Source of the DNA: Streptomyces populi
Lineage (GTDB): Bacteria; Actinomycetota; Actinomycetes; Streptomycetales; Streptomycetaceae
DNA length: 46,366 nucleotides
Assembly: GCF_002911015.1 (NCBI RefSeq)
Contig: NZ_KZ626905.1
Coordinates: 1-46,366, forward strand
Direction: 5' to 3'
The notes beneath the pieces were generated by a model that was not told where the DNA came from, did no database searches, and worked only from the letters and a program-made list of their open reading frames with translations. Within the stretch, counting starts at the first letter, position 1, and each line of letters begins with the position of its first letter. This document shows, piece by piece, positions 34,188 through 46,004 of the stretch. Both the position numbers and the translations under genes were made by a program.

Positions 34188-36227
34188 GTGGCCGATTCCG
34201 GCAACCCCAACGAGAACATCCCGTCCACCGACGCCGGCGCGAACGGCGAGGTCACATCCTCGTACGACGCCAGTGCCATCACCGTCCTCGAGGGTCTGGA
34301 CGCGGTCCGCAAGCGACCTGGCATGTACATCGGTTCGACCGGTGAGCGTGGACTCCACCACCTCGTGTACGAGGTGGTGGACAACTCGGTCGACGAGGCG
34401 CTGGCAGGCCACGCGGACACGATCGAGGTCACGATCCTTCCGGACGGCGGCGTGCGCGTCGTCGACAACGGCCGTGGCATCCCGGTGGGCATCGTCGCCT
34501 CCGAGGGCAAGCCCGCCCTCGAGGTCGTGCTGACCGTGCTGCACGCGGGCGGCAAGTTCGGCGGCGGAGGCTACGCGGTCTCCGGCGGTCTGCACGGCGT
34601 CGGCGTCTCCGTCGTCAACGCCCTGTCCAGCAAGGTCTCCGTCGAGGTGAGGACCGACGGCCACCGCTGGACGCAGGACTACAAGATGGGCGTCCCGACC
34701 GCACCGCTGGCCCAGCACGAGGAGATCGCCGAGACCGGCACCTCGGTCACCTTCTGGGCCGACCCGGACATCTTCGAGACCACGGAGTACTCCTTCGAGA
34801 CGCTCTCGCGGCGTTTCCAGGAGATGGCGTTCCTCAACAAGGGCCTGACGATCAAGCTCACCGACGAGCGCGAGTCGGCGAAGGCCACCTCCGGCGCGGA
34901 CGAGGCGGGCGCCGACGAGAAGGCCGAGGTCAAGACCGTCACGTACCACTACGAGGGCGGCATCGTCGACTTCGTGAAGTACCTCAACTCCCGCAAGGGA
35001 GAGGTGGTGCACCCCACCGTCATCGACCTGGAGGCGGAGGACAAGGACAAGAGCCTGTCCCTCGAGGTCGCGATGCAGTGGAACAGCGGCTACAGCGAGG
35101 GCGTGTACTCCTTCGCCAACATCATCCACACCCACGAGGGCGGTACGCACGAGGAGGGCTTCCGCGCGGCGCTGACCTCGCTCATCAACAAGTACGCGCG
35201 CGACAAGAAGCTGCTGCGGGAGAAGGACGACAACCTCACGGGTGACGACATCCGCGAGGGTCTGACCGCGATCATCTCGGTCAAGCTGAGCGAGCCCCAG
35301 TTCGAGGGCCAGACCAAGACCAAGCTGGGCAACACGGAGGCGAAGACCTTCGTCCAGAAGGCGGTCTACGAGCACCTCAACGACTGGCTGGACCGCAACC
35401 CGAACGAGGCCGCGGACATCATCCGCAAGTCGATCCAGGCGGCCACCGCGCGCGTGGCGGCCCGCAAGGCGCGCGACCTCACCCGTCGCAAGGGCCTGCT
35501 GGAGTCGGCGTCCCTGCCGGGCAAGCTCTCCGACTGCCAGTCGAACGACCCCACCAAGTGCGAGATCTTCATCGTCGAGGGTGACTCCGCCGGCGGCTCG
35601 GCCAAGTCCGGCCGCAACCCGCAGTACCAGGCGATCCTCCCGATCCGCGGAAAGATCCTCAACGTCGAGAAGGCGCGGATCGACAAGATCCTGCAGAACC
35701 AGGAGATCCAGGCGCTGATCTCCGCCTTCGGCACCGGGGTCCACGAGGACTTCGACATCGAGAAGCTCCGCTACCACAAGATCATTCTGATGGCGGACGC
35801 CGACGTCGACGGCCAGCACATCAACACCCTGCTGCTGACCTTCCTGTTCCGCTTCATGCGGCCCCTGGTCGAGGCCGGGCACGTGTTCCTGTCCCGCCCG
35901 CCGCTCTACAAGATCAAGTGGGGCCGGGACGACTTCGAGTACGCGTACTCGGACCGCGAGCGCGACGCGCTCATCGAGATCGGCCGCCAGGCGGGCAAGC
36001 GCGTCCGCGAGGACTCGATCCAGCGCTTCAAGGGCCTCGGCGAGATGAACGCCGAGGAACTGCGCGTGACCACGATGGACATCGAGCACCGGGTCCTCGG
36101 CCAGGTCACGCTCGACGACGCCGCCCAGGCCGACGACCTGTTCTCGGTCCTCATGGGTGAGGACGTCGAGGCGCGCCGCGCGTTCATCCAGCGCAACGCC
36201 AAGGACGTCCGCTTCCTCGACATCTGA
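34188..36227 (+). CDS. gyrB: DNA gyrase subunit B
   Basis: The ATPase subunit of gyrase. The 679-residue product has the GHKL ATPase domain (VRKRPGMYIGSTGERGLHHL; YEVVDNSVDEAL), the transducer, and the TOPRIM domain with EGDSAGGSAK (E464) and DADVDGQHI (D537, Mg2+ site). The GTG at 34188 (VADSGNPNENIPS) has AAAGGG 6 nt upstream; an in-frame ATG-like start at 34164 is less likely. gyrA follows after 42 bp, so the two are an operon. The upstream leader region is unusually long. Confidence 0.98.
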   Translation: MADSGNPNENIPSTDAGANGEVTSSYDASAITVLEGLDAVRKRPGMYIGSTGERGLHHLVYEVVDNSVDEALAGHADTIEVTILPDGGVRVVDNGRGIPVGIVASEGKPALEVVLTVLHAGGKFGGGGYAVSGGLHGVGVSVVNALSSKVSVEVRTDGHRWTQDYKMGVPTAPLAQHEEIAETGTSVTFWADPDIFETTEYSFETLSRRFQEMAFLNKGLTIKLTDERESAKATSGADEAGADEKAEVKTVTYHYEGGIVDFVKYLNSRKGEVVHPTVIDLEAEDKDKSLSLEVAMQWNSGYSEGVYSFANIIHTHEGGTHEEGFRAALTSLINKYARDKKLLREKDDNLTGDDIREGLTAIISVKLSEPQFEGQTKTKLGNTEAKTFVQKAVYEHLNDWLDRNPNEAADIIRKSIQAATARVAARKARDLTRRKGLLESASLPGKLSDCQSNDPTKCEIFIVEGDSAGGSAKSGRNPQYQAILPIRGKILNVEKARIDKILQNQEIQALISAFGTGVHEDFDIEKLRYHKIILMADADVDGQHINTLLLTFLFRFMRPLVEAGHVFLSRPPLYKIKWGRDDFEYAYSDRERDALIEIGRQAGKRVREDSIQRFKGLGEMNAEELRVTTMDIEHRVLGQVTLDDAAQADDLFSVLMGEDVEARRAFIQRNAKDVRFLDI

Positions 36228-36269
36228 GTCGGTCTCAGCTGACCGCGTCAGAAAGGATCTTCACCAGCA

Positions 36270-38861
<2,592 letters not shown>

Positions 38862-38879
38862 CGCGAGGAGTGAGTCGTC

Positions 38880-39590
38880 GTGAGTGGAGCCACGGGCGCC
38901 GGATCGACCGGTACGGAGACGGACGGCGGCCGTGGCACCGCCATGGACGGGAGTGACTCCCATGACTCTCATGGATCCCAGGGGGGAACTGTGACGGACA
39001 CCCGAGGCCAGCAGGCCCAGCAGCACGCGGGCGGGCAGGCGGCCCCGGTCGGGGCGCCGGTCGCCCCCGGCACGCCGCCGGTGGCGCCGTCGCCGCTGCC
39101 GGGCGAGCGGCACGGCCAGCAGGCCGCGCAGCCGTACCACCCGCCGCAGGCGTACCCGGCGCAGCAGCAGCCGACGGGTGTGGTCCGCAAGCCGCGCACC
39201 GGCGCCCGTACGACGCCGCGCGTGCGCAAGGCGCGGCTGCGGGTGGCCAAGGCCGACCCGTGGTCGGTGATGAAGGTCAGCTTCCTGCTCTCCATCGCGC
39301 TCGGCATCTGCACGATCGTGGCGGCCGCGGTGCTGTGGATGGTCATGGACGCCATGGGTGTCTTCTCGACGGTCGGGGGCACGATCTCCGAGGCGACCGG
39401 GTCGAACGAGTCCAACGGCTTCGACCTCCAGTCGTTCCTCTCGCTCCCGCACGTCCTGATCTTCGCGTCGGTCATCGCGGTCATCGACGTGGTCCTCGCG
39501 ACCGCCCTGGCGACCCTCGGGGCGTTCATCTACAACATCTCCGCCGGCTTCGTCGGCGGCGTGGAGCTGACCCTCGCAGAGGACGAGTGA
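38880..39590 (+). CDS. DUF3566 transmembrane protein
   Basis: The 236-residue product has a long cytoplasmic head rich in Gln, Pro, Gly and Ala, a basic RKPRTGARTTPRVRKARLR stretch, then PWSVMKVSFLLSIALGICTI entering the first of two membrane helices (about 140-160 and 195-220), with a short acidic end. The DUF3566 family sits just after gyrA in many actinobacteria (Rv0007 in M. tuberculosis). GTG 38880 has GAGGAG 9 nt upstream. Function unknown; probably an operon with gyrBA. Confidence 0.88.
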   Translation: MSGATGAGSTGTETDGGRGTAMDGSDSHDSHGSQGGTVTDTRGQQAQQHAGGQAAPVGAPVAPGTPPVAPSPLPGERHGQQAAQPYHPPQAYPAQQQPTGVVRKPRTGARTTPRVRKARLRVAKADPWSVMKVSFLLSIALGICTIVAAAVLWMVMDAMGVFSTVGGTISEATGSNESNGFDLQSFLSLPHVLIFASVIAVIDVVLATALATLGAFIYNISAGFVGGVELTLAEDE

Positions 39591-39622
39591 GGGCGGCTCG
39601 GAACGCCCCCCGACTATCGATT

Positions 39623-39651
39623 TTGGGACTGGCCGCGTCGTGCGCTAATCT
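39623..39651 (+). promoter_or_regulatory. Vegetative promoter of tRNA-Ile
   Basis: TTGGGA (39623-39628), 17-bp spacer, TAATCT (39646-39651). It lies about 40 bp before the mature tRNA 5' end and looks like a housekeeping (HrdB-type) promoter. Confidence 0.6.
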
Positions 39652-39691
39652 TCAGAGGTCAGCGCGCGGGACACACACCGCAAAGCGCGGC

Positions 39692-39765
39692 GGGGCTATA
39701 GCTCAGTTGGTTAGAGCGCATCCCTGATAAGGATGAGGCCACAGGTTCAAATCCTGTTAGCCCCA
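39692..39765 (+). tRNA. tRNA-Ile (anticodon GAT)
   Basis: 74 nt. Acceptor GGGGCTA pairs with TAGCCCC; D-loop region AGCTCAGTTGGTTAGAGC; anticodon arm CATCC-CTGATAA-GGATG with GAT at 39726-39728; T-arm CAGG-TTCAAAT-CCTG. CCA is not encoded. The position after gyrA and the DUF3566 gene is conserved in actinobacteria. Confidence 0.98.
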
Positions 39766-39771
39766 CCGGTT

Positions 39772-39806
39772 CGAAGACCCCCGACCATCATGGTCGGGGG
39801 TCTTCG
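39772..39806 (+). terminator. Terminator after tRNA-Ile
   Basis: A perfect 17-bp stem (arms CGAAGACCCCCGACCAT and complement) with a minimal loop, 6 bp after the tRNA. No T-run. Confidence 0.85.
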
Positions 39807-40359
39807 GCGTTCATGGGGACTGATCCCGTTCGGCGCGTTTCTCGTCGGTGAGGGGGCGTGCGGGCCGCGCCGGTGGCGGCGCTCGTCCTCGCTTCCTCGG
39901 CCCTCGTCTCCTCGGTCCTCGCTCCCTCGTGTACGTGCTCATGCCCCGTGCTCGTACACGTGGCGCCGGGGCCGGTCCCGGACGGGTGGCGCAATGCCGA
40001 AGGCCCGGCGACCCTTCCGGGTCGCCGGGCCTTCGCCCTGAGTGCTTCGTACGCAAGTTCGCCGCTACGTCAGGGGTCCGTGAGGGGGTGCGGGCCGCAA
40101 GGGGCCGTGGATCGCGCGCAGGGCCGTGTGGAGGGGCCGGAAGGAACGGGGCGGGGTCGTATCGCCCGGGGCGAGGCGGCCGGGGCCGTGAGGCCGGGCG
40201 GCGGTCAGGAGCCGTGGGCCGGAGGAGCGGCCGGGGTGGTGTCCCGTGCCGGACCGTGCCGACGCCCCGAACGGTGCTTCCCGCCCGTCGCGGTGCCTGT
40301 CCCGACGTCTTTCCGGTGCCTGGCCGGTGCCTGGTCCGGCGTCCGGATCGGCGTCCGGC
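39807..40359. other. Gene-free region with strong hairpin
   Basis: No convincing gene in these 553 bp; frames lack ribosome sites and have shadow-like composition. Direct repeats of CCTCG occur around 39895-39930, and CGTGTACG/CGTACACG form an inverted repeat at 39929-39961. The main element is the 38-nt hairpin at 39998-40035. Confidence 0.55.
39998..40035. terminator. 17-bp hairpin in the intergenic region
   Basis: CGAAGGCCCGGCGACCC pairs perfectly with its complement around TTCC. The nearest gene ending toward it is the leftward one at 40360, 325 bp away, so what it terminates is unclear. Confidence 0.6.
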
Positions 40360-40782
40360 TCAGCGCTGGAGCTGCGCTACGGGTGTGAGGGCTCCCAGGG
40401 GCTTTGTGCCGGGTGCCGTGAGGGTTTTGGGCCCGGAACAGGCGTCGGGGGCCGTGAGGCCTGCTGCGCCGCCGGGAGCGGCGTGGTCCGCCGTGCCGTC
40501 GTCCGCCGGTACGCGGTGGCGGCAGCTCGGCGAGGAGCCGTGCGCCTCGGCATGGATGCGTTGTTTCATCGTGGGAGGCAGTGCCCGGCTGTAGGACCAG
40601 GGCCCGGGGGCCGGGACCGGTGCGATCGCCGGGGCCGCCGCCGGGGTCTTGGTGTTGCGGGCCGGGCCGGCCTGCTGTACCGCTGCGGCCGCGGTGGTCG
40701 TGACGAGTCCGAGCGTCGTGCACAGCGCCAGGAAGGCGGTGACGATCGCGGCCCACAACTTCATGACCTTGCTCTGAGGCAC
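40360..40782 (-). CDS. Secreted hypothetical protein
   Basis: A 140-residue product with a signal peptide (KLWAAIVTAFLALCTTLGL, then Ala-rich cleavage region AAAA), a Pro/Ala-rich stretch, a distinctive core PWSYSRALPPTMKQRIHAEA followed by HGSSPSCRHR, and a low-complexity tail. I recall a similar family at this place in Streptomyces genomes, possibly annotated DUF6344, but cannot confirm it. The start is GTG 40782, or ATG 40764 giving MKLWAAI; neither ribosome site is ideal. It is the only leftward gene between the two tRNAs until the kinase. Function unknown. Confidence 0.65.
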   Translation of the reverse strand: MPQSKVMKLWAAIVTAFLALCTTLGLVTTTAAAAVQQAGPARNTKTPAAAPAIAPVPAPGPWSYSRALPPTMKQRIHAEAHGSSPSCRHRVPADDGTADHAAPGGAAGLTAPDACSGPKTLTAPGTKPLGALTPVAQLQR

Positions 40783-41109
40783 GGCCCCTCACTTTCGGGT
40801 CGGGCGATTTGCGTACTTTCCTCATGATGTGTATGCGGGTCGTGAAGTGGTGGACCTGCGCCCGTGGCGCGTCGATGTTCAGATGAACACCACCCGGATG
40901 GTCGTAAACGCTCGGAAAAGTTCGAAGATGCCCTTGAAGGTCATGGTCTGTGGCGTGTGATTCCCCCGAGGCCGAGGTGGCCGTGTTCCGGCCCGCCGCC
41001 CTGCGTGGAGCGGCAGTTGAGGGTCGATCCAGGTCACCGATCGATATCGGCCGGTGTGTATAGTCGGGCGCCAGAAGTCCCCTACGCCAACGAAAGACGA
41101 GGTCGCGCG
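40783..41109. other. Divergent intergenic region before the DLW-39 gene
   Basis: 327 bp without a gene. TATAGT at 41059-41064 is a good -10 for the rightward small gene, but no clear -35 lies 16-18 bp upstream. The inverted repeat CCGATCGATATCGG (about 41037-41050) sits just before it and could be an operator. Confidence 0.45.
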
Positions 41110-41238
41110 GTGAAGAAGCTTCTCCTGGTCGCACTGGCCGCCATCGGCGGGCTCCTCGTGTACCGCCAGATCCAGGCGGATCGCGCCGAGCAGGATCTGT
41201 GGACGGAGGCGACCGACTCCGTGCCCACGGGTTCGTGA
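41110..41238 (+). CDS. DLW-39 family small protein
   Basis: A 42-residue product from GTG 41110. It has an N-terminal hydrophobic helix (KKLLLVALAAIGGLLVYRQI, about 2-21), a charged stretch DRAEQ and the diagnostic D-L-W (29-31), ending WTEATDSVPTGS. This matches the DLW-39 family of tiny conserved actinobacterial proteins near gyrA. It is probably a single-pass membrane peptide; function unknown. A terminator follows. Confidence 0.85.
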   Translation: MKKLLLVALAAIGGLLVYRQIQADRAEQDLWTEATDSVPTGS

Positions 41239-41262
41239 GTATCGACAACAGTCTCGGAGCAG

Positions 41263-41290
41263 ACCCCGGCCGCCTCGCGGTCGGGGTTTT
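41263..41290 (+). terminator. Terminator after the DLW-39 gene
   Basis: ACCCCGGCCGC pairs with GCGGTCGGGGT (one mismatch) around CTC, followed by TTTTG. It is one of the few true intrinsic terminators with T-run in the window. Confidence 0.8.
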
Positions 41291-41464
41291 GTGTTTCCCG
41301 GAACCCCGAGGATTCACGAAAGCGATCGGATTGCTTGCACGAGCAAAACCGGCCGTGGTTCGGCCGCTTCCTTTCGGTCGCTCCCACCGATAGCCCGGGT
41401 GCGGCGGTTGCCGACGGTGCAGGATGGTCCGCGCCAGGGAGCTTACGACGAGGGGTGGCGCGTG

Positions 41465-43009
41465 ATGGGGCGGCGCACGGAGGGCCGGAGTGCCGGAAGC
41501 CGGTGTGCGAGGTCGTGGCACGGCCGGGTGCTCGCGGCCACGGTGGCGGCGGCCGCGCTGTGCGTGATCCCCGCCCCCGCCGGCCGGGCCGCCGCCGCTC
41601 CCGGGACCGCCGGTGCGCGGACCGCCGCCGAGGACGCGGGGACGGCCGCCGACGGTACGTCCGGGCCGTACGCCTTCGCCGAGGACGCCGTCACCGTCAA
41701 GGGCGCGACCGACACGACCGACTCCGTGCTCCTCCGGCCGGGCCGGACCTACAGGAGCTCCGTCGGAGTCGCGGGAAGGGACGGCAGGCTGTACTACCGT
41801 CTCGACCTCGACGCCGACTCCGGCGCGTACGTCTCCGCCACCGCCGTCCCCCGGCCCGGCGCGACGGTCTCCTACTCGGACGGCCTCAAGGTCTCCCTGC
41901 AGGACGCCGACGGCCGCAACTGCTCCTTCACCGGAAGCGCCCGCTTCGGCGCCACCGAGAGCCCGCACCCCATCGCCGCCTGGGCGTCCCGCGAGACGAA
42001 CGGTGGGCAGTACGCCTGTCAGGCGGCGGGAACGTACTACATGGTCGTCGAACGCACCGGAGCTGCGGGTGCGGCGGGCGGCGGGACGGGTCCGGCCGCC
42101 ACGGAGCCTTCCGCGTCCCGCGCGTGGGACCTGGAACTCGGCTACGTCTCGGAGCCCGCCCTGAAGGCGCCGTCCGGCCCGACGAGCGCTCCGGAGGCCT
42201 GGAACTCCGCCTCCCCCCAAGCCCTCGTGGGGGACGCGGAGCACCGCAGCGGCGGCGCCGGGTTCAGCCGGGCCGCCCCGCTCGAGCAGGGAATCTGGAA
42301 GGACCGCATCGGCCCGGGACAGACCCGCTTCTACAAGGTGCCGGTCGACTGGGGACAACAGGTCCACGCGACCGCGGAGCTCGGCAGTACGAGCCGGGGA
42401 GAAGGCTCCGTCGGCACCGCGCTCGTCATGTCCCTCTACAACCCGGTACGGGGTTTCGTCGACGGTGTCGGCGCCGGGTACGACGGCGGCCAGCGTTCCG
42501 CCGCGCTCGCCCCCCTGCCCCCCGTCGCCTACGAGAACCGGTACGCGCTCAGCGACCGTGTGAGCGGGATGCGGTTCGCCGGTTCCTACTACCTCGTGGT
42601 CCATCTCGCCGCGCAGGTCGCCGACCGCTTCGGCGAGGGACCGTTCGGGCTGACCCTGCGGGTGGGGGTGACCGGAGCGGCGCAGACGGCGCCCGCCTAC
42701 GCGGGGAGACCGGTGCCCCGGAACGTGTTCGCCGTTCCGGCGGTCGGCGAGGAGACGGCGGACGGAACGGCGGACGCCGGGGACGGCGGCGGCGGACCAG
42801 GCCGCGGTGGAGTCATGAAACTGGTCGCCGCGGGCGGCATCGGCACCGGAAGCCTGCTGATGCTGACGCTCGGGACGTGGACCGTGGCCGCGCGCCGACG
42901 CGCGGCGCGGACCGCTCGGCCGGCACCGGAGGACGCGGACACGGCCTCGGCCTCGCTGCCGGTGCCGCCACCGGCGTCCTGGGAGCACGGGGCGACACGG
43001 GGCCGGTAG
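41465..43009 (+). CDS. Secreted, C-terminally membrane-anchored protein
   Basis: The 514-residue product has a basic head, a signal peptide (LAATVAAAALCVIPAPAG, ending in an Ala-rich region), two similar beta-rich exported domains, one membrane helix near the C-terminus (VMKLVAAGGIGTGSLLMLTL) and a basic then Pro/Ala-rich cytoplasmic tail. The two domains share a pattern: (R/P)GxTxxYxVxVDxGxxVxATA, seen as GRLYYRLDLDADSGAYVSAT and TRFYKVPVDWGQQVHATAEL. I do not recognise the family. GAGGGG lies 9 nt before ATG 41465; GTG 41462 is equally possible. It converges with the kinase gene with only 32 bp between. Confidence 0.75.
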   Translation: MGRRTEGRSAGSRCARSWHGRVLAATVAAAALCVIPAPAGRAAAAPGTAGARTAAEDAGTAADGTSGPYAFAEDAVTVKGATDTTDSVLLRPGRTYRSSVGVAGRDGRLYYRLDLDADSGAYVSATAVPRPGATVSYSDGLKVSLQDADGRNCSFTGSARFGATESPHPIAAWASRETNGGQYACQAAGTYYMVVERTGAAGAAGGGTGPAATEPSASRAWDLELGYVSEPALKAPSGPTSAPEAWNSASPQALVGDAEHRSGGAGFSRAAPLEQGIWKDRIGPGQTRFYKVPVDWGQQVHATAELGSTSRGEGSVGTALVMSLYNPVRGFVDGVGAGYDGGQRSAALAPLPPVAYENRYALSDRVSGMRFAGSYYLVVHLAAQVADRFGEGPFGLTLRVGVTGAAQTAPAYAGRPVPRNVFAVPAVGEETADGTADAGDGGGGPGRGGVMKLVAAGGIGTGSLLMLTLGTWTVAARRRAARTARPAPEDADTASASLPVPPPASWEHGATRGR

Positions 43010-43041
43010 CCCACCGGGCCGCTTCCGCGTCCCTCCCGGAC

Positions 43042-45033
<1,992 letters not shown>

Positions 45034-45096
45034 GACGTGCGGCGGCTGGAAGGTGTCACTGCCTCCAGCGCCGGGCGGTCGGCGGCCGGGCTCGGC

Positions 45097-45645
45097 TCAG
45101 CTCTGGTGGGACTGGTAGTGCGCGACCGCGTCGGACGTACGGCCGGCACCGTAGACCCGGAGGAACTCTGCCAGTTCCGGGTGGGTCGGGGCGAGGGTGT
45201 CCGCCGCGTCGATGATGTCCCCGGCGGCGGCCACCGAGCGCAGCAGCGACTGGATCTCACGGACCACCCGCTTGACCGTCGGGGCTCCCGAACTGGTCGT
45301 GGACTGCGTGGTGTTGCTGAGCACCGATCCCCCCTGGGACTTCTTGATCTCGTCCATCCGCTCGGTCGCCTCGGCGGCGCTGACGCTCCCGTCGGCGACC
45401 TGCCCCGCCAGATCCTGCAGGAGCTGGACGCGCTGGACCACCGCGGGATTGCCGATCTTGGCCCGCTGACCGCTCATCAGCTGCGACAACATGGGTGCGG
45501 ACAGCCCGAGTACCCCGGCAAGACGCGCCTGGTTCAGGCCCAGGTCCTCTATGAGCCTACGGAAGAGCGCCCCCAGCGGCTCCCCGTACCAGTTCCGCTG
45601 CAGCTCCCGGGCTCTCGCGGTTGCTTCCTGCTGTGCGGCGTCCAT
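45097..45645 (-). CDS. XRE-like helix-turn-helix regulator
   Basis: A 182-residue DNA-binding protein. The HTH is at about 30-65 (LIEDLGLNQARLAGVLGLS then PMLSQLMSGQRAKIG), followed by a helical region and a C-terminal half with VVREIQSLLRSVAAAGDII and LAEFLRVYGAGRTSDAVAHY. Start ATG 45645 has GGGGAG 5 nt upstream; the frame opens at 45705 but that part lacks a site. It is followed by the kinase gene in the same direction, so it may be a kinase substrate or regulate the pair. Function inferred only. Confidence 0.85.
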   Translation of the reverse strand: MDAAQQEATARARELQRNWYGEPLGALFRRLIEDLGLNQARLAGVLGLSAPMLSQLMSGQRAKIGNPAVVQRVQLLQDLAGQVADGSVSAAEATERMDEIKKSQGGSVLSNTTQSTTSSGAPTVKRVVREIQSLLRSVAAAGDIIDAADTLAPTHPELAEFLRVYGAGRTSDAVAHYQSHQS

Positions 45646-45743
45646 TGCGTCTCCCCATCGCTTCCCCAAGTACCGCGGTTCGCGACAGCGAACCACGTCG
45701 AGCATCTTACGGAGAGTGGTCGTCCACGGGGACCCCCAATATT

Positions 45744-45774
45744 TTGCGAGATCCCCTGGGTGACCCGGTACTCT
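45744..45774 (+). promoter_or_regulatory. Probable promoter of tRNA-Ala
   Basis: TTGCGA (45744-45749), 19-bp spacer, TACTCT (45769-45774), about 53 bp before the tRNA. The spacer is slightly long. It shares the gap with the promoter of the leftward HTH gene. Confidence 0.45.
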
Positions 45775-45826
45775 GGTCTGCGGCGCCCGTCGACAGATGG
45801 TTCCTGTGGTCGGACGCTCCTCTTAC

Positions 45827-45899
45827 GGGGCCTTAGCTCAGTTGGTAGAGCGCTGTCTTTGCATGGCAGATGTCAGGGGTTCGACTCCCCTAGGCTCCA
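45827..45899 (+). tRNA. tRNA-Ala (anticodon TGC)
   Basis: 73 nt. Acceptor GGGGCCT pairs with AGGCTCC (one G-T pair); anticodon TGC at 45860-45862 in CTGTC-TTTGCAT-GGCAG; T-arm AGGGG-TTCGACT-CCCCT. CCA is not encoded. The G-T pair at position 3-70 is the alanine identity element. Confidence 0.98.
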
Positions 45900-45907
45900 C
45901 ACACCGG

Positions 45908-45944
45908 ACCGGCCAGACGCCCACAGCGGCGGCTGGCCGGTTTT
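45908..45944 (+). terminator. Terminator after tRNA-Ala
   Basis: ACCGGCCAG pairs with CTGGCCGGT and the stem continues past one mismatch; TTTT follows at 45941-45944. It begins 9 bp after the tRNA. Confidence 0.8.
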
Positions 45945-45962
45945 CGTATGTCCGCCTTCCGT

Positions 45963-46004
45963 CCGTGTGCGCCCCTGATGAAGCCGTGTGCGCCCCTGAT
46001 GAAG
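45963..46004 (+). repeat. 21-bp perfect tandem duplication
   Basis: CCGTGTGCGCCCCTGATGAA plus G occurs twice head to tail (45963-45983 and 45984-46004) without a single difference, in non-coding DNA just after the tRNA-Ala terminator. Identity suggests a recent slippage event. Confidence 0.85.

Noticed and set aside
34104..36089. 661-codon leftward frame opposite gyrB
   Set aside because: Antisense shadow of gyrB with biased Val, Asp, Leu, Arg composition.
40205..42988. 927-codon leftward frame across 40.2-43.0 kb
   Set aside because: It covers the DLW-39 gene, its terminator and the exported-protein gene in antisense, and mixes coding shadow with intergenic DNA.
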